A stretch of 64,000 nucleotides of DNA from Methanolobus sp. ZRKC5. Lineage in GTDB: Archaea; Halobacteriota; Methanosarcinia; Methanosarcinales; Methanosarcinaceae. The notes beneath the pieces were generated by a model. It saw only the letters and a program-made list of their open reading frames with translations, searched no databases and was not told the origin of the DNA. Location: contig NZ_CP151792.1 of the NCBI RefSeq assembly GCF_038446525.1, positions 2,108,001-2,172,000 on the forward strand. Reading direction: 5' to 3'. The translations under genes and the position numbers were made by a program. Shown one piece after another: positions 1 through 8,331 of the stretch (the first letter of the stretch is position 1; the number at the start of each line of letters is the position of its first letter).

Positions 1-83
1 TTATCATGGAAATATCAGGAATCTCAGCTAATAGGGTATTTGATCCGAAAAGAGGTTTTGCCCCTGTAACATTTTCGGATTAA
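1..83 (+). CDS. C-terminal end of an unidentified protein (partial)
   Basis: An open frame enters from the left edge and ends with TAA at 81-83. The last 27 codons read IMEISGISANRVFD followed by PKRGFAPVTFSD, a sensible protein tail without low complexity. I do not recognise the family from this fragment. It runs convergently towards the minus-strand regulator that ends at 96, leaving only 12 bases between them. Confidence 0.45.
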   Translation, partial: IMEISGISANRVFDPKRGFAPVTFSD

Positions 84-95
84 GAATAAACCCAA

Positions 96-479
96 TTAAC
101 CATTATTACTAAGTCCCTTGAGTTGCTCAAGGGCATCAACCATTTCCAGATTCTTCTTTAGGGCTTTAGACTCGAATGTCTTCACAATCTCTTCAAATGG
201 TACGACAAGTTTGTAATATTTTACAGGTCTTCCTTTGTCTGTATTCTTTTTTTCGTTCCTTTCATTTATCCATCCTCTTTCTCTCAATGGACGCATAGCA
301 ATACTTACTTCCGGCTGTCTTAGTCCTGATGCCTGTTCAATGTTCTGGGATGTCAATTCATCTCCGCATACCAGGCAGGCAATAGATATTGCTTCGGTTC
401 TGGGTACCTCCAGACCTTGCAAAAGTTCAATAATTTCATAACCTTTCCCATCTAAAAGGTCAATATCTCCAGTTTTCAT
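96..479 (-). CDS. Winged-helix transcriptional regulator
   Basis: This is a 127-residue cytoplasmic DNA-binding protein. Residues 25-75 read as a winged helix of the ArsR/TrmB kind: TEAISIACLVC, then LTSQNIEQASGLRQPEVSIA as helix-turn-helix, then the wing RERGWINER. The C-terminal part (KALKKNLEMVDALEQLKGL) is helical and probably dimerises. Similar short predicted regulators are common in Methanosarcinales. It is divergent from enolase across a TATA-rich spacer, so it may control itself or eno, but this is only positional inference. The ligand is unknown. Confidence 0.8.
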   Translation of the reverse strand: MKTGDIDLLDGKGYEIIELLQGLEVPRTEAISIACLVCGDELTSQNIEQASGLRQPEVSIAMRPLRERGWINERNEKKNTDKGRPVKYYKLVVPFEEIVKTFESKALKKNLEMVDALEQLKGLSNNG

Positions 480-498
480 TTGATACTAATAATACTTT

Positions 499-530
499 TA
501 AGTTTATATAATTTATGTGTATATAAATGT
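499..530. promoter_or_regulatory. TATA-rich divergent promoter region
   Basis: Two TATA-like runs (503-512 and 520-529) lie between the divergent regulator and enolase. They are the best candidates for the two archaeal core promoters. For enolase this gives a leader of roughly 80-90 nucleotides. Confidence 0.45.
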
Positions 531-635
531 GCTCGAATTTAATTTGACCAATTTATGTGAATAAAAGAAGTGAACGGTAACAATATATACGGTAATTGCA
601 AAGTAGGTGTTATAATAAGACGAAGGTGGAATAGG

Positions 636-1910
636 ATGCCGTATATTGATGATGACAGCAATTACAAAATAAGAAAGATTCATGCACGTGAGATTCTGGA
701 CTCCCGAGGAAACCCTACAGTCGAAGTAGATGTCTATACTTCATGTGGATTCGGCAGGGCTAGTGTTCCTTCCGGTGCATCTACAGGAAGCAATGAAGCA
801 CTAGAGTTGCGCGACAAAGAAGACCGTTACAGGGGAAAGGGTGTTCTTGATGCAGTCGACAATGTGAACACGACTATAGAGGCCGAAATATTGGGCATGG
901 ACGTCAGAAAGCAGCGTGAGATCGATGGTCTGATGCTGGCATTGGATGGTACTGAGAACAAGATGGAACTTGGTGCAAACTCTATTCTTGGTGTTTCCAT
1001 GGCAGTTGCAAGAGCAGCTGCTGACTCCATGAACATGCCATTGTACCGCTACCTCGGTGGAATTAATGCCTACACACTTCCTGTTCCGACAATGAACGTG
1101 CTTAACGGTGGAAAACATGCAGGTAACGATCTTTCCATTCAGGAATTCATGATCCAGCCAAAAGGCGCAGAATCATATTCTGAGGCTCTGCGAATGGGTA
1201 CTGAAACATATCATGCACTTGCCAAGATACTTGAATCAAAGTACGGTGCTTCAGCAACAAATGTAGGTTATGAAGGTGGTTATGCACCGTCCATTGAAAT
1301 GACTGCTGATGCCCTTGATGCTCTTGTGAGTGCAATTGAAGAAGCAGGATATACGGAATCTGAGATAAGCATTGGCCTTGATGCAGCAGCATCAGAATTT
1401 TTCGATGGAACTAATTATTCCATTGACGGGAAAATGCTAAAACCTGCTGAACTCGTTGACTATTATCTTGAGCTTATAGAAACATATCCTATCATCCTTA
1501 TCGAGGATCCATTCCACGAGGAGTCATTTGAAGACTTTGCAGCTCTTACAAATGATGCATGGGATACTTTCATTGTAGGCGATGACCTTTTTGTGACAAA
1601 TGTCGAACGTTTGGCAAGAGGTGTGGAAATGGGTGCTGCAAATTCACTGCTTTTGAAAGTGAATCAGATAGGCTCCCTGTCCGAGTCATTCGATGCAGCT
1701 AACATGGCAAACCGCAATGGATACAGTGTTGTAGTGAGCCATCGTTCCGCAGAGACAGAGGACACAACCATTGCCGATATCTCAGTAGCAATCGGTGCAG
1801 ACCTCATCAAGACCGGAGCACCTGCAAGAAGTGAGCGTACTGCAAAATACAACCAGCTTCTCAGAATTGAAGAAGATCTGGGTGAAGCAGCACGTTACAT
1901 GCAAATTTGA
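636..1910 (+). CDS. eno: Enolase (phosphopyruvate hydratase)
   Basis: Interconverts 2-phosphoglycerate and phosphoenolpyruvate in glycolysis/gluconeogenesis, in the cytoplasm with Mg2+. The enolase signatures are present in order: REILDSRGNPTVEV at the N-terminus, the mobile loop ASTGSNEALELRD, NVLNGGKHAGN, and the metal ligands in IGLDAAASEF, ILIEDPF and VGDDLFVTN. The catalytic lysine region LLKVNQIGS and the substrate-binding VVSHRSAETED are also there. The start is set at ATG 636 because an AAGGTGGA ribosome site sits 5 bases upstream and the next codons begin the family N-terminus. An in-frame extension to 570 has no such support. The product is 424 residues, the normal family length. 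Confidence 0.97.
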   Translation: MPYIDDDSNYKIRKIHAREILDSRGNPTVEVDVYTSCGFGRASVPSGASTGSNEALELRDKEDRYRGKGVLDAVDNVNTTIEAEILGMDVRKQREIDGLMLALDGTENKMELGANSILGVSMAVARAAADSMNMPLYRYLGGINAYTLPVPTMNVLNGGKHAGNDLSIQEFMIQPKGAESYSEALRMGTETYHALAKILESKYGASATNVGYEGGYAPSIEMTADALDALVSAIEEAGYTESEISIGLDAAASEFFDGTNYSIDGKMLKPAELVDYYLELIETYPIILIEDPFHEESFEDFAALTNDAWDTFIVGDDLFVTNVERLARGVEMGAANSLLLKVNQIGSLSESFDAANMANRNGYSVVVSHRSAETEDTTIADISVAIGADLIKTGAPARSERTAKYNQLLRIEEDLGEAARYMQI

Positions 1911-1954
1911 ACTAGAACTTAGTTCAAACTTGCTCTATTCTTTTTTTATTTTGA
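1909..1954 (+). terminator. Possible terminator after enolase
   Basis: A short inverted repeat (GAACTA at 1909-1914 with TAGTTC at 1920-1925) is followed by the T-rich stretch 1938-1954 directly behind the eno stop codon. Archaeal termination mainly needs the oligo-T part. It also separates eno from the convergent LarA-like gene. Confidence 0.4.
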
Positions 1955-1969
1955 GTTATATTTCGCTTT

Positions 1970-3175
1970 TCATTCGAGCAAGGGGACAGTGAGGCTTCCC
2001 TGTGGTAGAATTACCGCATAAGGCTCCTTTCCCTGCTCTTTTACTTTTTCTATTGCCCTGTCAAAGGTTTCCTGTATATCCATGCATGGCTCCAGCTTAG
2101 CCATTTTGATTGTATCATGGTGCAGGTCCGATATCGCCCACATTTCTGCATAAACACCTATCTGTGCCATCTTGGCTGCTTTATGATACCCCAGTTTGTA
2201 TCCTTCATCTATCTTGCACATTACATCTTCGCATGTATTTGCAGAACAGAGCAGGTTCAGGAATGTGTCATCTCCCACGCCATCCCTGCATTTGGATACA
2301 AGGATGATGATTCCTCCTTCCTTAAGTGCAAGTTTTCCATTCTCAAGTGCTTTTTGGGATTGGTAAAGGTCAATATCCATAGGGTAGGGTGCAGCGGTGA
2401 GCACGATGTTTCCTTTACGGGTGCACTTTGAACAGAACACCTCATTTGCTTTTTCAACTGCAATGTCAAAGGACTCAAAAAGATCGCCTGAAATCATGGC
2501 ATACAATCCGTGGTCTGCTGTCAGGACGGTCTGTATGGAGAATACGTTCAGGTCCTTTAGTACTTTCATTGCATCTTCCATATCTTCTGCAACAGGATTT
2601 CCTTTGATTGCAAGGGGTTGTGCAGCATCAGATAGTGCATGTTTGTGATTCATTTCGATGGTCTTGTATGCTGCAACACCTGGAAGGAATGCTTTTCTTC
2701 CACCGGTATAACCTGCAAAATAATGAGGCTCCACACTTCCGATAACTATGATGTTCTTGCTCTCGTTCACCATCTTGTTGAGGTACATCTCAGTGCCATT
2801 GGATGATACTCCCAGGTATTCCATGTCCTCATCCCTGCGTGCATCATGGACGAATATCCTGTCCTTGAACTCATCGTATATTTCCCCGAAAATATACCTG
2901 AACTCATCTTCAGTTGGTCCTCTGTGTGCACCGGTGGCAACAAGGAACCTTACATCATCATGGTTCCTGAGGGCATCACGCATCTCAGCAAGCACCTTTG
3001 CTGTGGGTGTCGGTCTGGTTGCATCGTTAACCAGTATCAGTATCTTGTCACTTTTCTTTACAAAATCCCCAAGAGACTTCATTCCAACAGGATTGTTCAA
3101 AGACTCAGTGATAATGTCAGATTCATCTCCAACTTCTACATGGTTAGGTGCAATGACCTCATGAGGAATTTCCAC
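1970..3175 (-). CDS. LarA-family (DUF2088) nickel-pincer racemase-like enzyme
   Basis: Resembles nickel-dependent lactate racemase LarA, which moves a hydride on 2-hydroxy acids using the pyridinium thioamide nickel pincer cofactor. Family residues are visible: the arginine of NDATRPTPT, His in ATGAHRGPTEDE, His and the cofactor lysine in EPHYFAGYTGGRKAF, and His in MNHKHA. Many homologues act on other hydroxy acids, so the substrate is open, and no cofactor maturation genes (larB/C/E) lie in this window. The coordinates use GTG 3175. The typical LarA N-terminus (IKIQIPYGKEFVDLDV) is encoded in frame upstream to about 3220, behind a GGAGG site at 3228-3232, but no ATG, GTG or TTG is found there. 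Confidence 0.85.
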   Translation of the reverse strand: MEIPHEVIAPNHVEVGDESDIITESLNNPVGMKSLGDFVKKSDKILILVNDATRPTPTAKVLAEMRDALRNHDDVRFLVATGAHRGPTEDEFRYIFGEIYDEFKDRIFVHDARRDEDMEYLGVSSNGTEMYLNKMVNESKNIIVIGSVEPHYFAGYTGGRKAFLPGVAAYKTIEMNHKHALSDAAQPLAIKGNPVAEDMEDAMKVLKDLNVFSIQTVLTADHGLYAMISGDLFESFDIAVEKANEVFCSKCTRKGNIVLTAAPYPMDIDLYQSQKALENGKLALKEGGIIILVSKCRDGVGDDTFLNLLCSANTCEDVMCKIDEGYKLGYHKAAKMAQIGVYAEMWAISDLHHDTIKMAKLEPCMDIQETFDRAIEKVKEQGKEPYAVILPQGSLTVPLLE

Positions 3176-3355
3176 ATCAAGGTCTACGAATTCTTTTCCA
3201 TAAGGTATCTGTATTTTGATAAAAACTCCTCCGCGGATATTGTTGTATCTGGATAGTTCATAATAGGAAGATTTATTTATAGAATTCTGTCTTCATATAT
3301 GCAGGCATCAGAAATTTAATGTTCTATTCCTGATTTCCCGGAAATAGGTGAGTAA

Positions 3356-3982
3356 TTGATAGAACCCACACAGCTCCTGTACTTTCTTGCAGCATCAATA
3401 GCTCTGACTTTGTTACCTGGTCCTGATATCATCTTTGTTCTCACAATGAGCATATCTCAGGGAAAGGCAGCCGGAATGTCAACTGCATCAGGTCTGTGTA
3501 CAGGATTATTGTTCCACACAACAGCAGCAGCATTGGGTGTTTCTGCTATATTGTATAGTTCGGCAGTTGCTTTTTCAATACTGAAATATGCAGGAGCAAT
3601 CTATCTTCTTTATCTTGCTTACAAAGCAATTCGCGAAGAAGGCGGTTTTGCATCCATGGAGAGCGTAAAAAAGACCGATCATTCCCTCCTTTACAGGAGA
3701 GGTATCTTTATGAACCTGCTGAATCCCAAAGTTTCCTTATTCTTCCTGGCATTCCTGCCCCAGTTCGTGAATACAAATGCCGGAAGTGTTCCAACACAGA
3801 TGATCTTCCTTGGGGCTGTATTCCTTGTCCAGGCTTTAGTTGTCTTTTTCATTGTATCTTTCTTTGCAGGTTTTATTGGCATCAAAATTATGGAAAGGCC
3901 GAATATGGGTAAACATATCAACAGGGCTAAAGCAGGAATATACTCATTCATCGCTGTGGAGCTTGCGCTTTCAAATCAGTAA
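3356..3982 (+). CDS. LysE/RhtB-family amino-acid exporter
   Basis: A 208-residue inner-membrane protein with about six hydrophobic segments, the usual length for LysE/RhtB exporters. The family N-terminal signature LLPGPDIIFVLTMSISQGKA, followed by an AGMSTASGLCTG stretch, is clear, and GAIYLLYLAYKAIRE and the LNPKVSLFFLAFLPQFV segment also fit. It probably exports amino acids or related metabolites; the substrate cannot be told from sequence. The start is TTG 3356, supported by GGTGA five bases upstream. It is a single gene between the LarA-like enzyme and an ABC permease. Confidence 0.9.
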   Translation: MIEPTQLLYFLAASIALTLLPGPDIIFVLTMSISQGKAAGMSTASGLCTGLLFHTTAAALGVSAILYSSAVAFSILKYAGAIYLLYLAYKAIREEGGFASMESVKKTDHSLLYRRGIFMNLLNPKVSLFFLAFLPQFVNTNAGSVPTQMIFLGAVFLVQALVVFFIVSFFAGFIGIKIMERPNMGKHINRAKAGIYSFIAVELALSNQ

Positions 3983-4062
3983 ATGAAATTCGGGTTATTC
4001 TTTTGTATATTCACGGAATAGTTATATTGTAACAGTCAAATCTCTTCCTAGGTAGCTGGTCC

Positions 4063-5232
4063 ATGTATGAGTTGAGAATAGCCCTGAGGCACATAAGTGC
4101 ACGCAAGCGTCTTACTTTCTTTGCAGTGTTTGCGGTAGCTCTGGCTATTGCAGTTATTGTTGTTCTTATGTCCATGATGACCGGGTTCACTGAAGAGCTG
4201 ATCTCCACCACAGTGGAGAATTCTCCGCATATTGTTGTGAGCTCAGCAGATCAGAAAGAGGATTATGTTCATTTCTACAATTATTACTCTGGGCAGATAG
4301 CTGCTATGGATGGAGTCGAGGCTGTGTCTCCTGTATTCATTGGGCAGGCGGCTATAAGCCATAAGGATAATGCAGAGGGCATTAATCTCAATGGAATTGA
4401 CCCAATTGCAGAAGATGCTGTTATGCGCATATCTGATGACATTGTTTCAGGTGATCTCTTTGCTCTTGGTAGGAGTAACAATGGTATCGTTATTGGTGAC
4501 AAGCTTGCAGAGGATCTTGAAGTTGTCACAGGACAAAATGTTGACATTGTCATGCCGGGGTTTGGAGCTTCATCCTACAAAATAATAGGCATATTCAGCA
4601 GCGGAACTCCGAACGATGAAAGCATTGCTTACATTCGGTTTGACTCTGCCCTGGATTTCTTTGATGAGAATGGTGTTGCAAGCAAGATCAATATAAGGGT
4701 TGTCGATCCTTTCCAGGCGGATATTATTGCGAATTCAATTGAGCGGGACACAGGGCTTGATGCTTTAAGCTGGATAGAGACTAACAAAGAGATTCTTGAT
4801 CTGCTCAATACGCAGGTATTGATCGTGTGGCTGTATTATGGTCTGATATACATGATAGCAGGTTTTGGTATTGCTAATACTCTTTTTACAGTTGTCATGG
4901 ATAAGAAAAGTGAGATTGGAATGTTAATAGCAATGGGTGCTTCTAAGAGAAATATCACGATGATATTCCTTCTTGAGTCGCTCATACTGGGCACAATGGG
5001 TGTATTACTTGGATGCGTGATGGGTTATTTAGGTTCAACTGCGCTGTCCTCATATCAAATAGACCTTCCTCAGGAGATGTACTTCGGTCTGACAACTCTT
5101 CCGCTTAAAACTGATATCATGAACTATGCTTATGCAATTGTATTTTCTTTCATTATCAACATAGTTGCAGGTGTTTATCCTGCAAGGCGTGCGGCTGAAC
5201 TTGATCCTGTGGAAGCCATCGAAAGTGCATGA
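4063..5232 (+). CDS. FtsX/MacB-type ABC transporter permease (no ATPase alongside)
   Basis: A 389-residue permease of the LolC/DevC/MacB kind. TM1 follows the basic start ALRHISARKRLTFFAV, an extracytoplasmic domain spans about residues 40-265, and three more membrane segments follow (about 268-290, 315-340, 355-375). The cytoplasmic motif KSEIGMLIAMGASKRNITMIF and the C-terminal AGVYPARRAAELDPVEAI are the family hallmarks. Such permeases do not move substrate through a channel but couple ATP use to extraction or signalling at the outer membrane face. No ATP-binding gene is next to it; the nearest is at 9510-10187. It is a paralogue of 5897-7054, which faces it. Confidence 0.88.
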   Translation: MYELRIALRHISARKRLTFFAVFAVALAIAVIVVLMSMMTGFTEELISTTVENSPHIVVSSADQKEDYVHFYNYYSGQIAAMDGVEAVSPVFIGQAAISHKDNAEGINLNGIDPIAEDAVMRISDDIVSGDLFALGRSNNGIVIGDKLAEDLEVVTGQNVDIVMPGFGASSYKIIGIFSSGTPNDESIAYIRFDSALDFFDENGVASKINIRVVDPFQADIIANSIERDTGLDALSWIETNKEILDLLNTQVLIVWLYYGLIYMIAGFGIANTLFTVVMDKKSEIGMLIAMGASKRNITMIFLLESLILGTMGVLLGCVMGYLGSTALSSYQIDLPQEMYFGLTTLPLKTDIMNYAYAIVFSFIINIVAGVYPARRAAELDPVEAIESA

Positions 5233-5280
5233 TCGTTCTTGTCTTTCTAACTAAAGCATAAAAGTTTGTTCGTATATGGA

Positions 5281-5297
5281 CGAAAGGTATATATATA
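5281..5297 (+). promoter_or_regulatory. Strong BRE/TATA promoter element
   Basis: CGAAAGG at 5281-5287 is a good BRE, directly followed by an alternating TATATATATA at 5288-5297. An archaeal start site would be expected about 25 bases downstream, near 5317. No coding region begins there, which points to a non-coding transcript. Confidence 0.6.
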
Positions 5298-5317
5298 CAA
5301 AAGACGTTTGTGTAATT

Positions 5318-5426
5318 GCGAACGGGTTTATTTTTAGGTCTATTTATTAGTACCTCTCCAATACACTCCAACCACCATACCTGTACATTCAACCCCCCCT
5401 TTGCCCGTTCGCATCCCTATGTTTTT
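5318..5426 (+). ncRNA. Candidate small RNA closed by a 9-bp stem
   Basis: GCGAACGGG at 5318-5326 pairs perfectly with CCCGTTCGC at 5404-5412. The 5' arm starts just where transcription from the 5281-5297 promoter should begin, and a seven-T run follows at 5419-5425. The enclosed loop is strikingly C-rich (CCTCTCC, CCAACCACC, a seven-C run), which could expose anti-Shine-Dalgarno sequence. The T-run also overlaps the TATA-like region of the next gene, so its role as terminator is ambiguous. Expression is inferred only. Confidence 0.45.
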
Positions 5427-5451
5427 TTATAAAGCGTACCAATAACGTTTC

Positions 5452-5868
5452 ATGAAGATTGTGATCGAGACGCCGAAATACAGTTTTTTTAAATATAATA
5501 AAAAAGGATCACAGTTCGTCAAAGAATTCCTGTCACCTATACCGACAATATTCAATTATGGTTTTATTGAAGGGAGCATTGCCGATGATGGCATGGAAAA
5601 AGATGTGATGGTGATAGGTCCCCGAATGCCACAAGGTGCAGTTTTCGAAGTGATGAAAACAGATGGTCTTGTCCGTTTCATTGATGATTCTCTTGTGGAT
5701 AACAAAGAGATAGTCTATTTAGAAGGTTCCTTCTCAAAACCAGTCTTTTACTTTTACTTTCATCTCTATGCAACATTCAAGATAATGTACTATCTTATTC
5801 TCAAAAAAAAGATGTCAGTTTGCAGATTCGAGGGAATTGTCTGGTACAACGGGGAGCCGGAAAAATAA
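5452..5868 (+). CDS. Inorganic pyrophosphatase-like protein with altered active site
   Basis: A 138-residue protein whose first half follows family I soluble pyrophosphatases: IETPKYSFFKYNKKG (compare the E-P-K-x-S-x-x-K-Y start of the family), then SPIPTIFNYGFIEGSIADDG and KDVMVIG. In true pyrophosphatases the metal site reads D-G-D-P-x-D-V-L-V. Here it reads D-G-M-E-K-D-V-M-V, so the second aspartate, which activates the nucleophilic water, is replaced by methionine. The C-terminal region (FYFYFHLYATFKIMYYLIL) is hydrophobic and does not match. It may be a binding or regulatory relative rather than an enzyme. Family assignment is from memory of motifs. Confidence 0.55.
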   Translation: MKIVIETPKYSFFKYNKKGSQFVKEFLSPIPTIFNYGFIEGSIADDGMEKDVMVIGPRMPQGAVFEVMKTDGLVRFIDDSLVDNKEIVYLEGSFSKPVFYFYFHLYATFKIMYYLILKKKMSVCRFEGIVWYNGEPEK

Positions 5869-5896
5869 CATTAAGCTGGGACAGTGTTTGTTCTAT

Positions 5897-7054
5897 TTAT
5901 CTTGTAGATATAGCTTCAACCGGGTCAAGACTGGCCGCCCTTTGTGCAGGATAAATGCCTGCGATGAGGTTCAGTAAAAATACAATTGTGATTATTGTCA
6001 GTACATCTTTGATCCTTACAACCACCGGTATGGAGTCCAGGCCGTATACGCCTTCAGGAAGCGGGTAACTTCCGATCGATAGTGCCAGTGCAACTCCTGC
6101 CAGTGTTCCAAAAACTGCACCTGCAAGGCCAAGTATTCCGCTTTCAATCAGGAATATGAATCTGATATTTGATTTCGTGGCACCCATTGCCAGCAGTATT
6201 CCAATCTCTTTCACTTTTCCCATTACTACCATATTCAGTGTGCTTACAACCCCGAAGGAGGCTATAAGGAGAATGAATCCAAGTGTCACATTGTTCGATA
6301 CGGTCTCAATGGCAATGGTTCTCAATATTTCCGGGTTGTTCACAGTCCATCCTGCAGCATTGTAACCATTATCTTCGATTATCTGTGCTATCTCCCTGTC
6401 CCGGTTGAAATCCTCTAACCTCAGGGATATGCCGTTTATGACATCCTGAATATCGTAAAAATCCTGTGCTGCTTTAAGTGAAATATATGTCAGGCTTTCA
6501 TCCAGTGACGTTCCGGTATCGTAGATTGCTATAACTCTCAGTGAAACCGGGTTTGAATTGGGGAATGATACTTCCACGCTGTCTCCAATGTCCAGCTCCA
6601 TATCCTCTGCAAAGGTGTCTCCTATAACGATACTCGTATCGGAATATGTAAGTTCATCGAAGTTCCCTTTTATAATATCTTTTTTTGTATGGGCAACCGC
6701 ATCTTCCTGCGATGGAATTATTCCCTTCATGGCAGCGTTTTTGGTATTGTCCTTGAATTTGAAAGAAGCCTCACCTATGAGGTAGGGTGATGAGGCAACA
6801 ACACCATCGATACCATTGATCTTTTCGACAATGTTCTTGTAGAGATGGATGTAGTCTTCTCCATCCTGGGGTGAAACCACAACGTGGGGAAGGTTATTAA
6901 CAGTCTTACTGTAAAGTTCCTGTGTAAATCCTGCCATGAATGACTGGGATACCATCAGGATCATAACAGCTATTCCGATGGCTGCAACTGAGAGAATTGT
7001 CTGTCTTTTTCTTGCTTTTATATGGCGCAGCGCAATGAATAATTCATATCGCAT
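5897..7054 (-). CDS. FtsX/MacB-type ABC transporter permease
   Basis: 385 residues, four membrane segments with a large extracytoplasmic loop after TM1 (residues about 45-265). The cytoplasmic KEIGILLAMGATKSNIRFIFLIESG and the ending AGIYPAQRAASLDPVEAI are diagnostic. The N-terminus ELFIALRHIKARKRQTILSVAAIG matches the permease at 4063-5232, and the two genes are convergent paralogues. It lies 18 bases downstream of the secreted protein gene 7073-8176 and probably shares its transcript. As with its paralogue, no ATPase gene is adjacent. Confidence 0.88.
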   Translation of the reverse strand: MRYELFIALRHIKARKRQTILSVAAIGIAVMILMVSQSFMAGFTQELYSKTVNNLPHVVVSPQDGEDYIHLYKNIVEKINGIDGVVASSPYLIGEASFKFKDNTKNAAMKGIIPSQEDAVAHTKKDIIKGNFDELTYSDTSIVIGDTFAEDMELDIGDSVEVSFPNSNPVSLRVIAIYDTGTSLDESLTYISLKAAQDFYDIQDVINGISLRLEDFNRDREIAQIIEDNGYNAAGWTVNNPEILRTIAIETVSNNVTLGFILLIASFGVVSTLNMVVMGKVKEIGILLAMGATKSNIRFIFLIESGILGLAGAVFGTLAGVALALSIGSYPLPEGVYGLDSIPVVVRIKDVLTIITIVFLLNLIAGIYPAQRAASLDPVEAISTR

Positions 7055-7072
7055 CGGTCACAACCTTCGATG

Positions 7073-8176
7073 TTATTCTCGCCTGAATACTGCTGCAGTA
7101 ATTACAATGATGGCCAGGGTGGCAGGAATCATGAACCCGGGAGATTGCTCTGCATCTTCAGTAGTTGTGTTAGTCGGTTCAGCTGAAGGTTCATAGTCCG
7201 ATTCGATGATGCTTTCTTCAACATCAAGTGTGTCCCCGTCATTGCCGATAACTTCAATCACAAGTGCATATACCCCGCTGGTGAGACGCTCGTCCCATAT
7301 TGTTTCAACAGTTTCATCGTCTCCATTGAGAAGGACGGGTGACTTCTTTATAACGGATTCAATTACAGTTTCACTATTGTCTTCCTGCTTTGATACTGTA
7401 AATCTAACTGTGCCAGTAAAAGGGACCTGCGATATACCGTCAATGGTTGCACTGGCTCCAATATCATCTTCATATGTGTCACTGATAAAGACATCATCTG
7501 TTGCCATGAAATCCTCGGTAAGGGCAATATAATTCACAGAAGGTGAGTACATTTTGACTTTGACCCTTCCGATGTACTCCTTATTGTTCTCAAGCAGCAC
7601 GTTCCAGTCCTTACTTACTTCCATTGGCTGCGTGTGTACAGATATCTTTTTCTCAGTACCCGAATAGATCACATCAGAACCGTCCATAAGCATGTATTCT
7701 ACATCAACGAGCACAGCTTTCTGCGGTGTTATCATTACACTGAAACCCTGCGAGTTGGGTACCAGATCATCAACTGTGATCCTTGGTATGGTCTGCCTTC
7801 CGTTAACAAAATGATGTATATTCTCATGGATGGTGCATCCATCTTTTGAGATAATGCTCTTTACAGTGTATTTTCCATCACCTTTGTTGTCGGTGTTCCA
7901 CTCAAATGCTTTAATTATATCTGAGCCGGGTGAGATACTGTCTATGGTAAAAGATTTCCTGTCCAGCATGCTGCCTTCATGTTCAATGTAGACCTCAAGT
8001 TCCATCCCGCTGACCTGTTCAGAGCTGTGCAATGTTATGTCACATGTCTCAAGATCCGAGTAGATGTCGATGATGCCAATATCGTAGGTATCTGATGCAC
8101 AATCTATTGCAAAAGAAGGGCTTGTAAGGGTTATTATCAGTAGGATAGCTGTCAGGGACAAAAAAGCAGATCTCAT
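7073..8176 (-). CDS. Secreted surface protein with PGF-CTERM-like tail
   Basis: A 367-residue exported protein. Residues 1-23 form a signal peptide (RSAFLSLTAILLIITLTSPSFA). The mature part is beta-rich and shows repeated Ig-like patterns. The end has a Thr/Glu-rich linker, then SPGFMIPATLAIIVITAAVF and a basic RRE, the layout of a PGF-CTERM archaeosortase signal. It would thus be anchored to the cell surface, facing the outside. It is the first gene before an FtsX-type permease (5897-7054) and probably works with it as the extracytoplasmic partner. No enzyme motif is visible. Confidence 0.75.
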   Translation of the reverse strand: MRSAFLSLTAILLIITLTSPSFAIDCASDTYDIGIIDIYSDLETCDITLHSSEQVSGMELEVYIEHEGSMLDRKSFTIDSISPGSDIIKAFEWNTDNKGDGKYTVKSIISKDGCTIHENIHHFVNGRQTIPRITVDDLVPNSQGFSVMITPQKAVLVDVEYMLMDGSDVIYSGTEKKISVHTQPMEVSKDWNVLLENNKEYIGRVKVKMYSPSVNYIALTEDFMATDDVFISDTYEDDIGASATIDGISQVPFTGTVRFTVSKQEDNSETVIESVIKKSPVLLNGDDETVETIWDERLTSGVYALVIEVIGNDGDTLDVEESIIESDYEPSAEPTNTTTEDAEQSPGFMIPATLAIIVITAAVFRRE

Positions 8177-8331
8177 ATCATGGCTCCTGTATTTAAATAA
8201 AGTTATTTTTGATACTATTTATAGCAATCTGTGAACTCAATTGATATCTTTTTCGAACTTGCTTTTTTGAGGCTGGAAAATGACAGTATTATCAGGACGT
8301 GAAATGATGAATGCACACCTGCATATGTGCA

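Noticed and set aside
801-1118. Open frames on the strand opposite to enolase (also 827-1036, 1147-1392)
   Set aside because: They lie fully inside a well-conserved enolase gene, have no ribosome site and read as codon shadows.
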